Notes under the pieces: generated by a model
Seen by the model: only the letters and a program-made list of their open reading frames with translations
What the model was told of the DNA's origin: nothing
Databases searched by the model: none
Shown here: in pieces, positions 58,938-64,000 of the stretch
Numbering within the stretch: the first letter of the stretch is position 1
Layout of the letters: each line of letters starts with the position of its first letter
Translations under genes and position numbers: made by a program
DNA from: Allodiplogaster sudhausi
Lineage: Eukaryota; Nematoda; Chromadorea; Rhabditida; Diplogasteridae
Direction: 5' to 3'
DNA: 64,000 bases
Assembly (NCBI GenBank): GCA_945643635.1
Contig: CALZFC010000107.1
Coordinates: 629,501 to 693,500, forward strand

Positions 58938-60101
58938 TTCCCAGGTTGCGTCTGAGTTGGTGAATACTGGTCAACTTCCTCGAGTGCGTATCGGCAATTC
59001 AGTCCGTCGCCCTCCGGCAAACATGAGCGGGGGGCCTCTTGGAAATTACCGGTGAAAAAGGAGGAGAGCGAGAAAGAGAAATACAGATATTTGAGAGGGA
59101 GAGAGAGACAGGGGGAGAGAGAGACAAGGGGGGAGAGAAAGAGAGGAAGGAGGGAAAACGAATGGGCGAAGTTGCAGATACCGCGTTCAACGAATCGACA
59201 TTCACTTCGGAGGCCACATGGACCCTCTCCGTGGAAGCGAACACACCATCCAAGGCAGTCATCTTCCCATGGAGGTCTCTCTCTCTTTCTCGTAGACAAA
59301 GTGAAAGTGTCATTCTTCAGTTACAACTGGTTGCCTTCAACTCCGATCTCTACAGTAACTTCTCAGTGGCGGTTCGCTCTCCGCACGGCATTGCCATTCT
59401 CTCCATTCTTGTCGATGCAAGTCATTTCACTCTTCACCTCATCCACAATCACCTTCATCACCAGTTAAACTTGAATGTTTAAGCTTGGGACGCAGACAAA
59501 CGAGGAACTCTTGAAGTTGACAATCGCAACTGCGAGTGTGGCCTTGAAGAGTATGCTGCGCTTTCTTCCCATTCCCTGTTGCTACAGACAAGAGAGTGGA
59601 GCTGCCCAACCTGGCCCCGTGGGGTCTGCTTCCTCTAACCCGCCACTACATCACTTACTCCGGCTCGATTACCTCTCCGGGCTGCTATGAGACTGTGACT
59701 TGGATGATCCTGAACCAGCCAATCCACATCACTTCCCATCACGTCATTCTTCCCTCCCTATCCCCTCCTACTTACCTAATCCATTCCAGCTGGAACAATG
59801 GTCTCGGATGCTCAAGTCATCTTCAGCTGGCCCGGCCGACGACTTCCTTGCCCCGAACTTGCGCCCGATTCAACCAGACAACCACCGCTTGATCCGCACT
59901 AACATTCACCCCCGAAAGTTTAAGGTTTCTAGGGGAAAAGAGCTCACAGAGGCATTCCACGAGAATTCGCAGGATTCGATTGGCGACTGTTCCCTGCCTC
60001 TCAGCCGACTGACCTACCGCAGCAACATTCGTGCAGAAGGGATCTCCTCTGGCCACAACTCCTCCCTCCGTCGCCATTCCAATGCACATCTTTTCCATTA
60101 G
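57905..60101 (+). CDS. Secreted carbonic anhydrase-related protein (CA10/CA11-like), catalytically inactive
   Basis: The start at 57905 gives a signal peptide (MEKRLTLLAFLLLFASPSRP). After an intron the protein continues PEWWGVLEKRWEMCRRGKLQ and SPIDIRPNHLLYDPRLTPI. Then come VASELVNTGQLPRVRIGNSV, NMSGGPLGNYR, IDIHFGGHMDPLRGSEHTIQ, FNSDLYSNFSVAVRSPHGIA, LPLTRHYITYSGSITSPGCY, ETVTWMILNQPIHITSHH, and FLAPNLRPIQPDNHRLIRTN. The alpha-carbonic anhydrase fold is clear, but of the three zinc histidines only the middle one remains. The first is Asp (DIHFG) and the third appears as Gln (LQLVAFN), the positions also lost in vertebrate CA10 and CA11. Those proteins are synaptic neurexin ligands. A long Ser/Arg/His-rich tail follows the domain. 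Stop 60099-60101. An in-frame ATG at 57848 is a possible earlier start. Confidence 0.85.
58160..58355. repeat. GA-rich repeat with GATAAAGAGAGTGAGA unit, CARP intron
   Basis: Several copies of GAGATAAAGAGAGTGAGA lie in the first large intron of the carbonic-anhydrase-related gene. (CT)n at 58900-58943 and GA-rich sequence at 59050-59155 fill two further introns. Confidence 0.85.
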
Positions 60102-60267
60102 TTATCTCCCATCAGCTACATCAATTCCAACGGGTCCACTCACATTTATCTCTGCGGAACTCCAGCGATAGATCTCATTCGACAACTTTTACCGAACTGC
60201 AATTAGTAACACTCGAACCGGTGAAAGATTCACTTAAAGAGCTCAGTCATTTTGTGTCTTCTACTAA

Positions 60268-60273
60268 AATAAA
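60268..60273 (+). terminator. AATAAA poly(A) signal candidate of the carbonic-anhydrase-related gene
   Basis: AATAAA lies 167 bases after the stop and 40 bases before the end of the convergent COX6A coding region. Confidence 0.5.
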
Positions 60274-60313
60274 TGGTCATTTATCGTTTGCTGTCTACAC
60301 TTGAAGAAGAAGT

Positions 60314-61570
<1,257 letters not shown>

Positions 61571-62297
61571 TGAGGCCGGCCCTGCTCGCTCGCTCAGCTC
61601 AGCTTCTGCATACACGCGGCAAGGCCAAGGGAGTGGTGGTCGAGAACCCCTCGGCCGATTTCCTCCCTTATAAGGTACGTAAGCAATACTAATCTTTGAG
61701 TTATATTTCAGTTTCTGCTGGTTTTCATTTGTCAGCAGCGGTTGCAATGAGTGTTGAATTGTTCTGGTTGATTTTTTAATGGCTTTTTCTTTGATATGGA
61801 TGCTATCTCTCTCTCGCAAGCTAAATAAAAAGAAAAAGTGCTGAAGGGAGTGGACGCAGCGAAGCAGCCGATGAAGGTGGAGCTGCAGGCGGGCAAGACG
61901 TACGCATGGTGCTCGTGCGGGCTGAGCAAGCTGCAGCCCTTCTGCGATGGCACCCACAAACTGCTCGGCCTCACCAATGCCCGTCCGGTCTTGTTCCAGG
62001 TCGAGAAAAGCGGCAATTATACCATGTGCGCGTGTAAGCAAACCGAGTCCCGCCCTATCTGCGACGGCTCCCACAAGCTGGTTATTTCTCTTCATTTCAT
62101 TCGTTTAACAGGATTAGATTGCCAGTAAGGCTATTGGTGTATTGTTCAATCTGGATTGATCCAGTTCTTCTCAGGTTTCTCCTCGTCCACGCAGTTCCGA
62201 TGCTTCCACTTTCGTGATGTTTGGTTCTTCTCCGGTCTACGAAGGAGTGGCTCATTCTCTTGGATACAAAGTGAAAAATGGCGGCTTCCAGCAGTGA
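61571..62297 (+). CDS. CISD3: CDGSH iron-sulfur domain-containing protein 3, mitochondrial
   Basis: Matrix protein with two CDGSH [2Fe-2S] domains in one chain. The first exon gives a transit peptide (MRPALLARSAQLLHTRGKAK). The second has KTYAWCSCGLSKLQPFCDGT plus H, the first 3Cys-1His site, then NYTMCACKQTESRPICDGS plus H, the second. A third exon encodes a tail (SSDASTFVMFGSSPVYEGVA) to the stop at 62295-62297. Both cluster sites are complete. The phase between the GTACGT donor after PYK (61675) and the start of exon 2 does not close on an obvious AG, so a few residues at the junction are uncertain. Confidence 0.87.
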
Positions 62298-62657
62298 GCT
62301 AGCTTCTTTTGCCAGTTCTCAGTCCAGCATGTAGATTTTGGTTTATCACGAATAAAAAAAAAATGGCCGATCGTTAGTGTACTTACCCTCAGCAACCTTC
62401 CACAAAAAACATAACGAGAAGCCTTTTATCGGAATGTGCTATTACTGCGGTTACGCGCAAGACGTCTATACATTTACAAGAAACAATTACAATCTTGATA
62501 CGAAAAACTCAACTTTGCCGTAGCAAAAATAATTAAACTATACTCGTGAATATGAGGTAAGATCTCAGAACTGTATGTCAACCGTACCATGGCCCCCAGA
62601 ATGATAATCGATAAGCTCCTTTGTCCTCTCCCACAACCATCTTGCTCTCTACAGTCC
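62298..62657. other. Convergent spacer between CISD3 and ARB2
   Basis: CISD3 has an AATAAA at 62351-62356, 54 bases after its stop. The rest is the 3' flank of both genes; no further gene seen. Confidence 0.6.
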
Positions 62658-64000
62658 TCACTTACAATCCTCCTTCTCGTCTGGGTCCCTTCCCACCGAA
62701 TCGCTGATCTCGGTCTCCTCGACAGGCTGATCCTCGTCAGAGAAATCGCTTTTCTGAGTATTCCCTTCCTTTCCATTCGTCTTCTTTTCCTCCTCTTGTT
62801 TAGGTTTTTCCGCCTTCACTTTTTCCCTTTCTTCTTTCTCCTTCTGTACAATTTCCTCGCACTCTAATAAGAGCTTCCGGAAATTCCTTGATGTGGGATG
62901 ACTCTCCAGAAGATGGAAGATTGAGTTGATAGCTGCGCTGGAAGTCCCTTCGTGGGTGTCATCTCCAGCGTAGAGCTGATAACTGAAATTACCCGCTCAT
63001 TTTTTTTACGTTCATACTTCAGTATTATGTTAGTTTCCTTTCTAATCCTTACTGCTAAAATAAGCGCCGTCGAGATCAACTGATTTATTTATTTATTTGC
63101 GTGGTACAGAAGTCCAATAGTTCATTTTCTTTAGCATAAATTACTCGCTTCAGTGAGTCTCTAAAGTTTCGTGAGTTCCCTAATGGGTAACAAGTAGCCT
63201 AAATTTCGTTAGTACCTATACTTCTGTGAGTCCACTAAAAATTGCTTCATCTCCTGAAGTTAAATTGTGCCCTCATCTGTCTGAACTTGTATTTTAAATG
63301 AATGATATTTGAAAATCCTGATCCATGGAATTAATTGTCTAATTGAACTAGCCTATTTTTCACTACACTCCATCAGATTCATTGTAATAGAGATTCAATT
63401 ATTCGCAAAAAGCAGCGGGTGCACGTCCAATAATCAAAGCTTCTATGTTTGATTCCCCTAAATTCGTTTTGAGTAACATAGAAAGACAGAAATAAGAAAA
63501 CGTACACTTGGCTGTCTTTACGGAGACGTTGCTTGGAAGTGCACCAATTGGCAGCGCAGTTGTAGCTGGGCACGTTGAACCAGGAATCCGTGAGGCAAAC
63601 TGCCCGAATCCGCCTTCGCCATGATTCGTCACGGCGCATCTGCAGAATTGGAAGTCACAGCAAGAAATACATCCGAGTATCGAGAATGACATCGCATCCG
63701 AAAGTCATCAACTTCCAGAATATTTATGGACGAAACAAAGGAACTTGCCACATCCGAGATGATAGATCCTCCGAAGGAGTGAGCGACTACAAAAAGAGGC
63801 GCGTCTCCGGAAAGAGCGAGGTTGAACTGCGCCACTCCGTGCAGGGACGGAGAGCATTGGTGCTGAACGCAACACAAGTACGATCTGCTCTAGAAAGGAC
63901 CAAAAAGGACAACGATAACCTTGACGTCATCGCGAGTTCGATCACATTTTTCGTTGTAATTGAGAACAACAACTCCCCAGTCGTTAGCAAGGGCCCTCTT
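62658..64000 (-). CDS. ARB2/FAM172A-like alpha/beta-hydrolase-fold protein (partial, 5' end outside window)
   Basis: FAM172A/ARB2A acts in Argonaute-linked co-transcriptional regulation, and yeast Clr2-type relatives in silencing. The minus strand enters at 64000 with RALANDWGVVVLNYNEKCDR. Next is a GxSxGG-type nucleophile elbow in PLFVVAHSFGGSIISDVASS (about 63775), then ESWRRRIRAVCLTDSWFNVP and NCAANWCTSKQRLRKDS, then YQLYAGDDTHEGTSSAAINS, where the family has a conserved late His/Glu region. A Lys/Glu-rich tail (KEEREKVKAEKPKQEEEKKT) ends at 62658. The elbow serine is kept, so hydrolase activity is not excluded. The N-terminal part of the protein lies beyond the window. Confidence 0.78.

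Overview
The window is nuclear DNA of an invertebrate animal with a compact, gene-dense genome. About 24 genes lie on both strands, most split by many GT-AG introns, some only 44 to 47 bases long. The gene set is metazoan: Mondo, MED15, a carbonic-anhydrase-related protein, a PPEF phosphatase, UBL3 and KANSL1. No bacterial, organellar, rRNA or tRNA genes were recognised. The sequence does not let me name the phylum. The most distinctive trait is (CT)n/(GA)n simple sequence in a large share of introns and spacers, on either strand regardless of gene direction.

Layout. 0.3-4.1 kb: EF-hand protein phosphatase PPEF (+). 4.4-5.9 kb: probable shugoshin (-), divergent from an HP1-like chromo protein (+, 6.4-7.0). 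7.2-8.5: checkpoint clamp HUS1 (+). 9.4-9.9: myosin essential light chain (+). 10.4-11.0: TAF9 (+). 13.1-13.8: fragments of a small cysteine-rich membrane protein resembling VOPP1. 14.2-17.3: Mediator MED15 (-). 18.2-22.7: DDX23/PRP28 (-). 23.1-26.6: chaperonin CCT6 (-), divergent from proteasome ATPase PSMC5 (+, 27.1-30.3). 30.6-31.1: UBL3 (+). 31.7-34.7: DDX11/CHL1 helicase (-). 34.9-37.4: histone acetyltransferase HAT1 (-). 37.6-38.8: a DNA transposon with cargo. 39.0-43.6: KANSL1-like PEHE protein (+). 44.2-47.7: mitochondrial protease YME1L (+). 48.3-49.6: RWDD2 (+). 49.7-51.1: CIAPIN1/anamorsin (+). 51.6-56.2: Mondo/MLXIP (+). 57.9-60.1: inactive carbonic-anhydrase-related protein (+). 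60.3-61.1: COX6A (-), divergent from CISD3 (+, 61.6-62.3). 62.7-64.0: ARB2/FAM172A (-, cut by the window edge).

Several divergent pairs join genes of related function: shugoshin with HP1 (pericentromeric cohesion), CCT6 with PSMC5 (proteostasis), HAT1 with KANSL1 (histone acetylation, now separated by a transposon) and COX6A with CISD3 (mitochondria).

The strongest unexpected structures are mobile-element remnants. One is a 1,150-bp element with roughly 100-bp inverted repeats, a perfect 9-bp target duplication and an apparently intron-bearing cargo gene. Others are foldback elements in introns of shugoshin, PSMC5 (TTAA...TTAAAGGRR ends), HAT1 (with a nested palindrome) and KANSL1, and a perfect 19-bp hairpin in a CCT6 intron. 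All exon calls come from reading the six frames and matching conserved protein motifs from memory; no alignments were run.
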